In this document: positions 1 through 11,978 of the stretch, piece after piece | Position numbering within the stretch: the first letter of the stretch is position 1 | How the letters are laid out: the number at the start of each line of letters is the position of its first letter | Origin: Blastopirellula marina | GTDB lineage: Bacteria > Planctomycetota > Planctomycetia > Pirellulales > Pirellulaceae | Reading direction: 5' to 3' | NCBI RefSeq assembly: GCF_002967765.1 | Contig: NZ_PUHY01000005.1 | Span: 248,001-312,000, forward strand | Length of the DNA stretch: 64,000 bases | The notes under the pieces: model-generated | Seen by the model: only the letters and a program-made list of their open reading frames with translations | Told to the model about the DNA's origin: nothing | The model's database searches: none | Made by a program: the position numbers and the translations under genes

Positions 1-1
1 G

Positions 2-649
2 GTGAAGAGTGGTTGGTCGATGAAGCATATCCATCGCCTGATTCTCTCGTCCGCCACTTACCAACAATCGAGCCATCCCAACGCGGAAGCCCTAAAGGTC
101 GACGGTGGTACGCGTCTCTTGTGGCGTTACCCACCACGGCGACTGGAAGCTGAGCCGATTCGAGATTCAATTTTGGCAGTCAGTGGCGTACTCGACTTGC
201 GAATGGGAGGCCCTGGATTCAGCGGCTTCGAAGTCGAACCGGAGAACGTGCGGCATTACCACCCCAAGAAGAGCTTTGGACCGGACGATTGGCGGCGGAT
301 GGTCTACATGACAAAAGTCCGTATGGAAAAGGACGCCGTATTCGGTCTTTTCGATTGCCCTGATTCGGCAACGTCGGTCGCGAAAAGAAGCCGTTCGACG
401 ACACCACTGCAAGCACTCAATTTGTTCAACAGTTCGTTCCTGCTACAACAAGCGGAACTTTTTGCCGAGCGGTTAGAGGGGGAAGGAACGTCACTCGATC
501 AACGGATCGTCCGGGCGTTCGAGTTCTGCTATGCCCGTCAGCCCTCAGCCGAAGAACTAGCCGCCAGTCGCGAATTTGTCCAGCAGCAAGGCCTCAATTC
601 GTTCTGCCGGGCACTGCTCAACAGCAACGAGTTCCTCTTCATTCAGTAA
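2..649 (+). CDS. DUF1553 (PSD1-type) protein, C-terminal part only
   Basis: The 5' end lies outside the window, so the GTG at base 2 is not the true start. The 215 visible residues begin with the planctomycete DUF1553 pattern (SGWSMKHIHRLILSSATYQQSS). They continue through WRYPPRRLEAEPIRDSIL and the closing helices containing TTPLQALNLFN and ALLNSNEFLFIQ, which mark the C-terminus of this family. Full-length members are large exported proteins with PSD1 and PSCyt2 (cytochrome-like) domains. The gene lies 18 bp before a DUF1501 gene, the standard pairing in Planctomycetes, and the two are probably one operon. The biochemical role of the family is not established; a part in handling complex polysaccharides or in surface electron transfer has been suggested but is unproven. 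Confidence 0.9.
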   Translation: MKSGWSMKHIHRLILSSATYQQSSHPNAEALKVDGGTRLLWRYPPRRLEAEPIRDSILAVSGVLDLRMGGPGFSGFEVEPENVRHYHPKKSFGPDDWRRMVYMTKVRMEKDAVFGLFDCPDSATSVAKRSRSTTPLQALNLFNSSFLLQQAELFAERLEGEGTSLDQRIVRAFEFCYARQPSAEELAASREFVQQQGLNSFCRALLNSNEFLFIQ

Positions 650-667
650 CGCTGACCGAGACTTAAG

Positions 668-2203
668 ATGTCAAATCCTACCAAACATGAAGCTCGGTCG
701 AGTGTGCCTCAAGGACTCCACATGCTCGATCGTCGCAAGTTCCTAGGCCAGAGTGCGACAGGCCTGGGAAGTATTGCGTTGTCGGCGATCTTGGCTCAAG
801 AGAAGCTGCTCGGGGATAATAGCGAAGCTAGTCGTGCGATCAGCGGGAAGTCGCCGATTCGTCCGAATATCGATGCCGGAAAGCCGTTTTCCCCACGGGG
901 TTCGCACTTCCCTGCCGCCGCGAAGAACGTGCTGGTGATCTTCTGCTCGGGAGCATGCAGTCATGTCGATACGTTTGATTACAAGCCAGAACTGATCAGG
1001 CGACATGGTCAACCGATGCCGGGTGCCGACAAACTGGTTACGTTCCAGGGCGAGCAAGGTAATCTCACGAAAAGCCCCTGGAAGTTTCGCCCGCGTGGGC
1101 AGTCTGGCAAAATGATCTCGGATCTGGTGCCCCATTTGGGCGACTTGGCGGATGATATCTGCTTTTTGCATTCGATCACCGGTAAGACGAACACCCACGG
1201 TCCTGGCGAAAACTTCATGTCGACCGGATTCACGCTCGACGGATTTCCCAGCATGGGAGCCTGGGCCACTTACGCCCTGGGAAGCGAGAACCAGAATCTA
1301 CCAGCTTACGTAGCGATTCCCGATCCACGCGGGACTCCTCAAGCCTCGGTCAACAACTGGGGACCGGGCTTTCTTCCGGCAGCGTTTCAAGGAACCGATT
1401 TCAACGCCAATCAGCCAATTCGCAACTTACAGCGACCAGCATCCATCAATCCCAAGAGTGATGCAGCAACGCGTGAGTTCTTGAATCAATTGAATGCTCG
1501 GCATCTTGAACAGTTCCCGGGCGACACCGAACTGGCCGCGCGGATCTCTAGTTATGAGTTGGCGGCCAGGATGCAGATGACGGTTCCCGAGGTAAGCGAC
1601 ATCTCAACCGAAACGCCTGCCATACTGAAAATGTACGGGGCGGACGATACGGAAAACTCTTTAAAGGCCGCTTACGCTCGCAACTGCATTTTGGCTCGGC
1701 GATTGATTGAACAAGGCGTGCGTTTCGTCCAACTATTTAACGGCGCTTACCAAACTGGTGGCGAAGGGGTCAGCAATTGGGACGGGCACAAATCGCTTAA
1801 AGCTCAGTACAGCAAGCACGGTCCGGTCCTCGACCAGCCGACCGCTGCCCTAATTAAGGACCTAAAACAACGTGGACTCTTGGAAGATACCCTGGTGGTC
1901 TGGTGTACCGAGTTCGGTCGCATGCCAACTTTCCAAAAAGGTGCCAGCGGTCGCGATCACAATCCAGAAGGGTTTACCTGTTGGTTGGCCGGTGCAGGTG
2001 TGAAAGCGCCTTTCACCTATGGCGCCACCGATGACTTCGGATACAAAGCGGCCGAAAACGCGATCGAAGTGTATGACTTCCACGCCACAATCTTGCACCT
2101 GTTAGGGCTCGATCACGAACGCTTGACCTATTACTACAATGGGCTAGAACGCCGACTCACCGACGTGCATGGGCACGTGATCCGTGACATCCTGGCGACT
2201 TAA
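668..2203 (+). CDS. DUF1501 domain-containing protein, Tat-exported
   Basis: 511 residues. Residues 19-45 form a twin-arginine signal ([22 protein letters not shown]). The body is the DUF1501 fold, a relative of the alkaline phosphatase/sulfatase superfamily, with landmarks [43 protein letters not shown] and GRDHNPEGF that probably include metal ligands. The gene follows the DUF1553 gene by 18 bp. Two starts are possible. The ATG at 668 has little Shine-Dalgarno sequence. The ATG at 722 is preceded by AAGGA and begins just before the Arg-Arg motif, so the true N-terminus may be 18 residues shorter. The substrate is unknown. Confidence 0.9.
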   Translation: MSNPTKHEARSSVPQGLHMLDRRKFLGQSATGLGSIALSAILAQEKLLGDNSEASRAISGKSPIRPNIDAGKPFSPRGSHFPAAAKNVLVIFCSGACSHVDTFDYKPELIRRHGQPMPGADKLVTFQGEQGNLTKSPWKFRPRGQSGKMISDLVPHLGDLADDICFLHSITGKTNTHGPGENFMSTGFTLDGFPSMGAWATYALGSENQNLPAYVAIPDPRGTPQASVNNWGPGFLPAAFQGTDFNANQPIRNLQRPASINPKSDAATREFLNQLNARHLEQFPGDTELAARISSYELAARMQMTVPEVSDISTETPAILKMYGADDTENSLKAAYARNCILARRLIEQGVRFVQLFNGAYQTGGEGVSNWDGHKSLKAQYSKHGPVLDQPTAALIKDLKQRGLLEDTLVVWCTEFGRMPTFQKGASGRDHNPEGFTCWLAGAGVKAPFTYGATDDFGYKAAENAIEVYDFHATILHLLGLDHERLTYYYNGLERRLTDVHGHVIRDILAT

Positions 2204-2304
2204 CCGATAGCTAGATTGAACCAAGTGCGGGGTCTGTTCTCAGATCAGTCATTCGCATAACTGCTAATCTCTCAACCACCGAGTTCCGGCCGACGATACG
2301 CATA

Positions 2305-4665
2305 TTATTTCGTGTCGTCAAACGATTCGGTAAGGATCGTCTCATAGGCCTGGCGGGCCTCGTCGTAAGCGGCTTTCGCGGCTTCCTTTTCTTCTTTACG
2401 GATTCCGCCCTTCTTCGCATTCCAGCAAACGTCGACGGCGTCGCGGCACCATTGGGCACTCTTCCGACTGGCACGGATCGGTTGACCGGCCACTTCGACA
2501 AATACCGGATTCGTGTGGCAGGAAGGTAAAATTCGGAGGGCAACCCAGCTTGATCTTTCGATAGGCACATCAAAGGTGACCGTTTCCTGGTGACCGTCGG
2601 CAATCACTTCCTTGGTGGCGGCGACCTGGCCGTTAACAACCAGCTCGACAGGAACCTTCCTCGTGTTGCCGATACGGCTTCGTTCGACATGCCAGTACGG
2701 TTTCTCGTCGAGGCGCTTACGGCGGATATCTTCACGCGGCGATTCTTCCAGGAGAGCAGCCACATCACAAGTTACCTTCACGGTGGTTGGCGCGGCCAGG
2801 TTAAGCTGGCTGATCTTTCCTTCAGAGCCAGGTTCCCCCACCGCAACATCGCCCACGCGGAAATCGATCAAATGACTTTTTCCGTCACCACAGTAACTTC
2901 GCCCCGTTTTCACTCCTTGAACCCAGGCATCGAAGTCGAGCGGTTGGTCTTCATCAAGCTTTACATAGATACGACCAAGGCCCACGCGTTCACCGTAAAT
3001 ACAGGGGAAATCGGTCTCGCCGGAGATGCGAGCCCGATAGCCGCAATTAAGGGTATGATACCAGATGTTCAGTTCCCAGATCGATGGCGTATCGACCGCG
3101 GAGATAAAGTCGGAAGCCTCGTGAGCCACGGTCACGATAAACTCGTTCGCCCCAATCCCGTTAAACGGTGGCATCGCGTAGTCGGGCAGCTTATCCGCCG
3201 AGCGACCTCGCCCGGTCGGAACGCGTTGCCCATTGTCGGCGTAGTCGGGCAAAGCCAGCCCCCAGCCACTGTGACTGTAGCCAACGATCCCTCCCTGCGA
3301 TTGGCCCCACTTGAGGACAGGAAGCGTCCAACTTGGCCACTCTTGAATCAGGGTGGTATCAGGGTAGTCATCTTCGGTCAATCGCAACAGGCACAAGTGG
3401 CCGGCATGGGAAGAAGGAAAGCCACTTACCTCGACGTCGTATCGCATCAGGTAATCATCTTTCGAAAGCTTCGAGACGTCCCCTTCAAAAAACTTTTTCT
3501 GAGCGTACCAGCAAGGCCCCCAGCTCAGCACGCAGCCGACGTTCAAATCTTCGCCCAGAATGTGCCGCATCATATCCTCGGGACCAACGCCTTCAGTTGG
3601 GGAGTCGTAATGCGCACAGCCAGCCGCATGAACGTGATGATCTCCTGAGAACCAGTTTCGTTTAGCAGGATGAATCCAGCGTTCTAGTTGCACATCGAAA
3701 TGTTGCTCGGTCGGTTCTGGTTCGACAACCAGTTGCTTTTCCAGTAAGCGGTATTCTGGACCACGGCTGATTTGCACGTGGTAATGTCCGGCTGGTAATA
3801 AGATTGTTTCGCCATCGGATCGGTAAACTTGATCATGAAAGAAAAAGTCGGGGGCAAGTCGCCTGGCCGGGTTGGGATAGACGCGGCCGAGTTTGTCTTT
3901 GAAGGTAAAAGCGGCCATCGTGCCGCTGCCATCTTCATCCTTCACATCGAGAACCACCTCGATCGATTTCTGGCAATCAAACAGCAGGGGGACTTCGCTC
4001 CGAAAGCCGAGGTCTTGCGTCCCCTGTCCCACATGAAAGCCGAGCGTCGCCTCACGCTTGCCTGCATCGCGGCTGTATAGCTGAATGATGCGATATTCGA
4101 GCTCCAGCCCCGAAAGAGTTGGTCGCAACGGCTGGCGGCGAAACATCTGAATATCGAGAAATCGTTGCTTTGCCTCTGCGGGCGTGACAAGTTTCTGGTC
4201 CGTGCTTGGTCGTTCGCGAGCTCCTTTACCACGCATATAAAGCGGCGCCGCTTGCGGGCTTTGAACGACAAGTTGCGGGTTAATGCCGGCTTCGTTGTGG
4301 ACTTTAATTAGGAAGGTACGCCAGCCGTTTTGCATCAGTTCTGGCTTGGCTGGGCCAGGTTCTGCCTCGACCCGACTTTCTGCATTGATGTGGACAAACG
4401 CCACGCAGTAAGGATCCAACACCTCCTGAATGGCGATGGCCGCTTCACGCTCGTTCTCCGAAACTGAAGCGGCACTTAGCTTTTCCTTCTCTTCTGCCGA
4501 GAGCGGCGCCCCAGCAAACTGCAATGCTTCGACCAGTCTGCCAGTCGCGGCGGAAAGCGGTTGCTGAGCAACGTTATTGATCGGGTGAAACGGCTCGGCT
4601 GCGGATAGCGAGCCCATCGAGAAGAAAACAATCACCAGCGATACGAAAGGAGCCTGAGAAGACAT
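2305..4665 (-). CDS. CehA/McbA-type (PHP domain) metallohydrolase, secreted
   Basis: 786 residues from the ATG at 4665, which has AGGAGA nine bases upstream and opens a Sec signal peptide (SSQAPFVSLVIVFFSMGSLSAA). A longer reading to 4728 lacks these signals. An N-terminal beta-rich region precedes a PHP-type metallohydrolase domain starting near residue 335 with the metal-binding motif GDHHVHAAGC. Further metal-site residues follow in GYSHSGWGL and in ARISGETDFPCIYGERVG. CehA/McbA proteins hydrolyse carbamate or phosphoester-type bonds, but most members, including the planctomycete ones, have no known substrate. The gene is convergent with the DUF1501 gene and stands alone. The C-terminal 50 residues are Lys/Glu/Ala rich and probably helical. 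Confidence 0.8.
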   Translation of the reverse strand: MSSQAPFVSLVIVFFSMGSLSAAEPFHPINNVAQQPLSAATGRLVEALQFAGAPLSAEEKEKLSAASVSENEREAAIAIQEVLDPYCVAFVHINAESRVEAEPGPAKPELMQNGWRTFLIKVHNEAGINPQLVVQSPQAAPLYMRGKGARERPSTDQKLVTPAEAKQRFLDIQMFRRQPLRPTLSGLELEYRIIQLYSRDAGKREATLGFHVGQGTQDLGFRSEVPLLFDCQKSIEVVLDVKDEDGSGTMAAFTFKDKLGRVYPNPARRLAPDFFFHDQVYRSDGETILLPAGHYHVQISRGPEYRLLEKQLVVEPEPTEQHFDVQLERWIHPAKRNWFSGDHHVHAAGCAHYDSPTEGVGPEDMMRHILGEDLNVGCVLSWGPCWYAQKKFFEGDVSKLSKDDYLMRYDVEVSGFPSSHAGHLCLLRLTEDDYPDTTLIQEWPSWTLPVLKWGQSQGGIVGYSHSGWGLALPDYADNGQRVPTGRGRSADKLPDYAMPPFNGIGANEFIVTVAHEASDFISAVDTPSIWELNIWYHTLNCGYRARISGETDFPCIYGERVGLGRIYVKLDEDQPLDFDAWVQGVKTGRSYCGDGKSHLIDFRVGDVAVGEPGSEGKISQLNLAAPTTVKVTCDVAALLEESPREDIRRKRLDEKPYWHVERSRIGNTRKVPVELVVNGQVAATKEVIADGHQETVTFDVPIERSSWVALRILPSCHTNPVFVEVAGQPIRASRKSAQWCRDAVDVCWNAKKGGIRKEEKEAAKAAYDEARQAYETILTESFDDTK

Positions 4666-4944
4666 TCGGCGATCTCCTGAAAGGCGAGAAGAGGTGAGGA
4701 TTCGAGCGGAACCGTCATCGTATCGCACGCAATCGAGGGAAGCCAGTATTTTCGGCTCGGTTAAGACGTGAGACTTGCCAAGCGTGCTACAACGCGTTCA
4801 TCACGAATTGACTCAAACGGAAATCTCGCCCTTCTGCTAGAATCTGGCGTTAGGGTCGATATTCATCAGATAAGGCGTGATAGCGTAATTAAGATAGTTA
4901 GTTTCGGATGCCATGTTTCACCTCGATCAGCCAAATATCCACTT

Positions 4945-6903
4945 ATGATTGATTTTAAATACCGAGCCGACATCGATGGTTTGCGTGCCGTTGCAGTTAT
5001 CCTCGTGTTGCTATTTCACGCCGATCTTGGCTTCACGGGAGGTTACATAGGAGTAGATGTGTTCTTTGTTATCTCGGGATTCTTGATCACAGGATTAATT
5101 CTAAAGGAGCTTGAAGCGGGGAAGTTTACACTCACCAGTTTTTGGTTGCGTCGGATTCGCAGGATTATTCCAGCTGCGACTGTAGTCGTAATTGGCACTT
5201 TTGTCGCAGGCTATTTTCTTTTATTGCCTGGCGACTACGCAGATTTCGGCAAGTCCGTTGTTGCACAGCAACTAATGCTTTCTAATTTTTACTTCTGGCA
5301 GAACACGGGTTATTTCGACGGTGCTGCCGACTTGAAGCCGCTATTGCACACATGGTCGCTAGCGGTGGAGGAACAGTTCTACGTCATATATCCATTCTTG
5401 CTCTTGCTATTGACGCGGTTTCGACCGCAAGTTGTATTCTATGGATTACTGCTGGCAATATTGGCTTCTTTGGCCATGAGTGAATACGGTGTTCGGTATC
5501 ACCCCTCAGCTTCGTATTTTTTACTGCCAACTCGGGCGTGGGAGTTGATGATTGGTGGAATTGTCTGTCTTTTGCCCAAGCCGACACGAGTCCCGTCATT
5601 GATGAGAGAAGCAGTTAGTTGGGTTGCTTTGTGTGTGATGCTGGGGGCAGGATGGTTCTACACACCCACTACACCGTTCCCTGGAATGAATGCATTAGCT
5701 CCTTGCCTGGCTACCTCGCTGCTGATTTATCTGAATAGTCTCGAATTTTCCAGCGTTTCGACATTGCTCGCCAGAAAGTCTGTGGTGTTTGTTGGTCTCA
5801 TAAGCTATTCGCTTTACCTATGGCACTGGCCGATTCTGAGCTATTTGCGTTATTACCACGGACAGGACCTTTCTATCATCTCTTCGATATTGGCGCTGCT
5901 TACAACATTCGCCTTGTCAATTCTCTCATGGCGATTTATTGAGACTCCGATTAGGAATAAGGAGTACTTTCTATTGCCTCGAAAGGTGGTCGCAGCGACT
6001 ATCACAATGCTCGTCATCAACGTTGCCTTGGGAATTGTTATTCAAATGTCAGGCATCCGCTCTCGTTTCAGTGAGGAGTTTCTTGCTATCGTTGAGACTC
6101 CTTACGCGGGACATGAGTATGGAGCAAAGGGCAACATCAGTGAAGGATGGACTTTGCCTGTGATTGGTGATCGTAGGGCAGTTGGAAAACCTCGTTTCAC
6201 GTTATGGGGCGACAGCTATGCAAAATGTGTATCGGGTACGATTCATGAGCTCGCATTAAAGTATCACATAAAGGGGCTCGATGCGGGCCTGGGTGGTGTA
6301 CCTCCGTTACTTGACACATGGACGGGAACAGAAAACTTTGAAAAGGCGAACTCGTTTAATCGATATGTTGTAGAGCAAAGCCGGAAAGAAGGCGTTCACT
6401 GGCTTATCATGTTCGCGGCTTGGGACATACATGTCGATGGTATGTCAAAATTGCGTGATCAATATGGAGGCAGTTCGTTTGATGCGTTCAAAAGAGGCTT
6501 TGAAAAGACGGTCGCAGAAGCAGAGAAATCGGGAATCAAAATCGCGGTATTGATGCAGCCCCCATATCAAGCAGAACACGTTCCCAAGCAGATCGCTCGA
6601 ATGCAGATGGGCGGTCATGACGGAATGTTTCATGGCGTATCCATAACCGAGCACCGTGTGTTTCAGGAACGGTCTCGGCAGTTTTTTGAAAGCTTCGGAA
6701 ATCGAATAGTATTGTTGAATGCCGAAGCTTCATGTTTCGATCAAGAAACAGGTCTGAGTATCATTGGTAAAAATATCAGCCCATACTATTCCGATTCTGG
6801 GCATCCTTCACGAGATGGCGCTGAGGTGTTCTTAAGACCTACACTCGAACTGTTTTTCTCTTCACACTTTGATGACAAGGCCCACAATGTTTCACGAAAT
6901 TAG
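4945..6903 (+). CDS. Acyltransferase 3 (OafA/YrhL family) with C-terminal SGNH domain
   Basis: 652 residues from the ATG at 4945. An upstream in-frame ATG at 4768 would add 59 residues with no family match. The protein opens with the acyltransferase-3 signature YRADIDGLRAVAVILVLLFHA, with its conserved His, then GGYIGVDVFFVISGFLI, and carries about ten hydrophobic segments (residues 10-390). The last 220 residues form an SGNH-hydrolase-like domain with TLWGDSYAK and a terminal D-x-G-H motif (DSGHPSRDG). Such fusions O-acetylate cell-surface polysaccharides, the membrane domain moving the acyl group and the SGNH domain transferring it. By eye the gene uses more A/T-ending codons than its neighbours, which would fit a horizontally exchanged surface-modification gene. 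It is monocistronic. Confidence 0.88.
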   Translation: MIDFKYRADIDGLRAVAVILVLLFHADLGFTGGYIGVDVFFVISGFLITGLILKELEAGKFTLTSFWLRRIRRIIPAATVVVIGTFVAGYFLLLPGDYADFGKSVVAQQLMLSNFYFWQNTGYFDGAADLKPLLHTWSLAVEEQFYVIYPFLLLLLTRFRPQVVFYGLLLAILASLAMSEYGVRYHPSASYFLLPTRAWELMIGGIVCLLPKPTRVPSLMREAVSWVALCVMLGAGWFYTPTTPFPGMNALAPCLATSLLIYLNSLEFSSVSTLLARKSVVFVGLISYSLYLWHWPILSYLRYYHGQDLSIISSILALLTTFALSILSWRFIETPIRNKEYFLLPRKVVAATITMLVINVALGIVIQMSGIRSRFSEEFLAIVETPYAGHEYGAKGNISEGWTLPVIGDRRAVGKPRFTLWGDSYAKCVSGTIHELALKYHIKGLDAGLGGVPPLLDTWTGTENFEKANSFNRYVVEQSRKEGVHWLIMFAAWDIHVDGMSKLRDQYGGSSFDAFKRGFEKTVAEAEKSGIKIAVLMQPPYQAEHVPKQIARMQMGGHDGMFHGVSITEHRVFQERSRQFFESFGNRIVLLNAEASCFDQETGLSIIGKNISPYYSDSGHPSRDGAEVFLRPTLELFFSSHFDDKAHNVSRN

Positions 6904-7015
6904 TGAACCATCTTGGCATATGACAATCGATAATAAGGTTTGATCGAATAAACACGCGCCGAACCAGATCGAGGGGGAGAGATCGGGTGCGACGCGTGTT
7001 GCTTGGAAATCAAAA

Positions 7016-7042
7016 GTTCCCTCGCACCGCGGGCGAGGGAAC
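7016..7042 (-). terminator. Intrinsic terminator of katG
   Basis: Arms GTTCCCTCGC (7016-7025) and GCGAGGGAAC (7033-7042) form a perfect 10-bp stem with a 7-nt loop. Read on the minus strand it is followed by TTTTG, and it lies 16 bp beyond the katG stop codon. Confidence 0.75.
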
Positions 7043-7057
7043 CAAAATGGTTGTCAC

Positions 7058-9508
<2,451 letters not shown>

Positions 9509-9560
9509 TCAACACTTGAAATTATGGACCTTGCTACGTGATACATCCAATGCATTCTGC

Positions 9561-9579
9561 TTATGCTTACTATGCATAA
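9561..9579. promoter_or_regulatory. Fur/PerR-family-like operator upstream of katG
   Basis: A 19-bp near-palindrome has a 9-1-9 layout. The left arm is TTATGCTTA, the centre C, the right arm TATGCATAA, and eight of nine positions are complementary. The layout and A/T-rich ends resemble Fur-family boxes, and the position, 107-125 bp before the katG start, suits a regulator of peroxide defence. The assignment to Fur or PerR is inference. Confidence 0.4.
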
Positions 9580-10475
9580 AACGCATGGTTCCACGACGAG
9601 AGAACATGGGCGGAGAATTGATCGTTGTCGGGCTGAATCGGGAGTTATCGGCGGAGGATTTGCCAAGCTTGAAGTGGGCAGAAGTGTCTAGGTTGTCGAA
9701 GAAATCTATTGCCGCGATCTGATGATTTGACGCAGACTGCGTAAGTTGCCTCACCTAAAGGAAGGTAAGCATCTCGTCTTCGCGATTATCCACCCTCCTC
9801 GTGTTAAGCAGTCTAAGCTTTTGCGTTTGCCAAGAATAAATTGAATCCGAGTCGAGCCTGCCAAGCTCAGGGTAAGTTGAGATGGCTGAGCAAATTCGCA
9901 GGAGAACTATGGGGAACAAGGATGATTGAGCACGTTTCAATGTTAAATCTCAGAAACTTCCGGCTCGAGCAAGATAGCGGGAAAACTAAGATCGGACACT
10001 CCTACTGTACCGTTTCCGGAGAACCCGCAAAGATCGTGATAGCTGACTGCATGGTTGCCATGAGGCAACTGGTTGGAATCGTGCACTTACCATGCGGGTT
10101 GCGGTGGGGAATTCTCCGCAGGTAACCAAGATGCATGAGAACAACCACCAAGTTCAACACTATGATCAGGCCAAGTTTGGCAAGATAGACGTGAAAACAG
10201 AAGCCGCGAACTTGCGTTTCAGGTCGTTATCTCTGACCTAGCTTCCATTATGGCGGTTGTGACACGACCTCGCCGAAGTGCTATGTTAACGCTGATTGCA
10301 GTCAGGTTGCGGAAGTTTCGTTGGCGATACGACCTAAAGCAGGCTGGAAGAGTTGTCGATTGAGACAAATGGAAAGCTTGCCGACGGATCGATTGCCCAG
10401 TACAGCAAATCTGGCCGCGGTTGTTGGCGTTATCCTTTCCATTTCCATTGAATACTCTACCGCTAGCAAGGTCCC
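9580..10475. other. About 0.9 kb without a supported gene
   Basis: This stretch contains only short overlapping open frames on both strands with no recognisable protein pattern. It holds a small perfect hairpin (GTTGCC at 10054-10059 and GGCAAC at 10064-10069). No tRNA or known RNA motif was recognised. It must contain the promoter of the gene at 10476 and may hold a decayed gene or an untranslated RNA. Confidence 0.5.
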
Positions 10476-11912
10476 ATGCTCGAAAACACAACTGGTAAGA
10501 CTCTCGATACCCATCAGAAGGCTCTCAGCGTTAACTTAGATAACCGACGCTACGGAACCTTCGCGGAAATTGGTGCTGGTCAGGAAGTCGTCCGGTGGTT
10601 TTTCCGCGTTGGCGGAGCTGCTGGCACCATCGCCAAGAGTATGTCGGCTTACGATATGCAAGTGAGCGATGCCATTTATGGGCGAGCCGCTCGTTACGTT
10701 TGCCGCGAACGCTTGCAAGCGATGCTCGATCAAGAGCACGCGCTGAACATCGAACGTTTGACCGAAGCTCGCGGCGAAACGAGCACTTTCTTCGCCTTCG
10801 CCGATACCGTGGCTGCCCGTGGATACCGCGGCGGCAGCGATTGCCATGGTTGGATGGGTATCAAGTTTCAAGCTCACCCGCGCGACGAAGATAGCCAGAT
10901 CATTCTGCACGTTCGCATGCTTGATAACGAGATGGCCCTGCAGCAGGAAGCACTTGGAATTGTCGGTGTGAATCTAGTTTATGGTGCGTTTGCTTATCAT
11001 CACGAACCAGAAATGCTGGTCGATTCGCTGCTCGACGGTCTGTCGACCTCGCGCATCGAAATCGACATGATCGAATTCTCAGGCATTGCGTTCCGCCGTG
11101 TCGATAACCGCCTGATGAGTTTGAAGCTGGTCGAACTCGGACTCAGCGGCGCGGCTATGTTCGCAGCCAATGGCGAAGTATTGCAGCCATCGGAATTCCT
11201 CTACCGCAAACCGATCTTGGTCGAACGTGGTAGTTTCCGTCCAGTCTGTAACGTCAATGTCGATATGTTACGGAGTGCCAACGAGAAGTTTTCGGAACTT
11301 CCCGAGGTTAAGGGGAAGAACGTCGCTCAGATCATGGAAATCACCATGCGGAATCTGAAGGCCGAGGGCGAAATCGATCGCCGCGACTTCCTGGCCCGCG
11401 CTGACGTAATGGCGGCTTGCGGTATGAATGTGTTGATTTCCGACTATTTCGAGTATTACCGCTTAGCAGCCTATCTAGCGCGTTACACCAAAGAGAAGAT
11501 CGCTATCACGATGGGGGCCGCAAGCTTGGTCCAGTTGTTCGACGAGAAGTATTACACTCAACTTGACGGCGGCATTCTAGAATCGTTTGGACGATTGTTT
11601 AAGAACGACTTGAAGATCTACTGCTACCCGCTGAAGAATCGCGAGACGGGCGAACTAACGACTTGCGAGAACCTGGAAATCAAGCCTGAGCTTAAACAAC
11701 TCTACGGCTACTTGATGGAACGTGGCGGGATCAGCGACCTGGACAACTATGATCCCGAATGCTTGTCGATTTTCTCGCGCGACGTCTTGCGAAAGATTGG
11801 CGAATGTGATCCATCGTGGGAAAACATGGTTCCCGATACGGTCGCCGCCGTGATCAAAAAACGAAAGTTCTTCGACTACCAATGCGAAGAAGACCAGTGC
11901 CGCTCCCGGTAG
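10476..11912 (+). CDS. Conserved cytoplasmic protein of unknown function, 478 aa
   Basis: No signal peptide or membrane segment is seen. The sequence has well-kept blocks such as YGTFAEIGAGQEVVRWFFRVGG, AGTIAKSMSAYDMQVSDAIYG, IEFSGIAFRRVDNRLMSLKLVELGL and ARADVMAACGMNVLISDYFEYYRLAAYLARYT. I remember this as a widespread family in Bacteroidetes and Planctomycetes whose automatic labels are inconsistent, including nucleotidyltransferase-like and clearly wrong receptor names. I do not assign a reaction. The C-terminus ends in a Cys-containing tail (YQCEEDQCRSR). The start at 10476 is preceded only by a weak AAGG. The gene stands alone after a long gap and is convergent with the HAD gene, with a strong hairpin between them. 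Confidence 0.8.
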   Translation: MLENTTGKTLDTHQKALSVNLDNRRYGTFAEIGAGQEVVRWFFRVGGAAGTIAKSMSAYDMQVSDAIYGRAARYVCRERLQAMLDQEHALNIERLTEARGETSTFFAFADTVAARGYRGGSDCHGWMGIKFQAHPRDEDSQIILHVRMLDNEMALQQEALGIVGVNLVYGAFAYHHEPEMLVDSLLDGLSTSRIEIDMIEFSGIAFRRVDNRLMSLKLVELGLSGAAMFAANGEVLQPSEFLYRKPILVERGSFRPVCNVNVDMLRSANEKFSELPEVKGKNVAQIMEITMRNLKAEGEIDRRDFLARADVMAACGMNVLISDYFEYYRLAAYLARYTKEKIAITMGAASLVQLFDEKYYTQLDGGILESFGRLFKNDLKIYCYPLKNRETGELTTCENLEIKPELKQLYGYLMERGGISDLDNYDPECLSIFSRDVLRKIGECDPSWENMVPDTVAAVIKKRKFFDYQCEEDQCRSR

Positions 11913-11926
11913 GTGACCCAGGCTAC

Positions 11927-11958
11927 TTCCCTCTCCCCAGTAGACCGTGGAGAGGGAA
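11927..11958. terminator. Hairpin between convergent genes, probable terminator
   Basis: Arms TTCCCTCTCC (11927-11936) and GGAGAGGGAA (11949-11958) form a perfect 10-bp stem with a 12-nt loop. It lies 14 bp after the stop of the plus-strand gene and 20 bp before the end of the minus-strand HAD gene. There is no strong T-tract on either side, so efficiency is uncertain. Confidence 0.55.
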
Positions 11959-11978
11959 TACGAAAACAGAGTGATTCG

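Noticed and set aside
2590-3648. 352-codon open frame opposite the CehA/McbA-type gene
   Set aside because: It is antisense to a gene with signal peptide, ribosome site and family motifs; its translation has no recognisable pattern.
9841-10125. 94-codon open frame in the gap after katG
   Set aside because: No ribosome site, no recognisable family; overlapping frames on the other strand are equally long.
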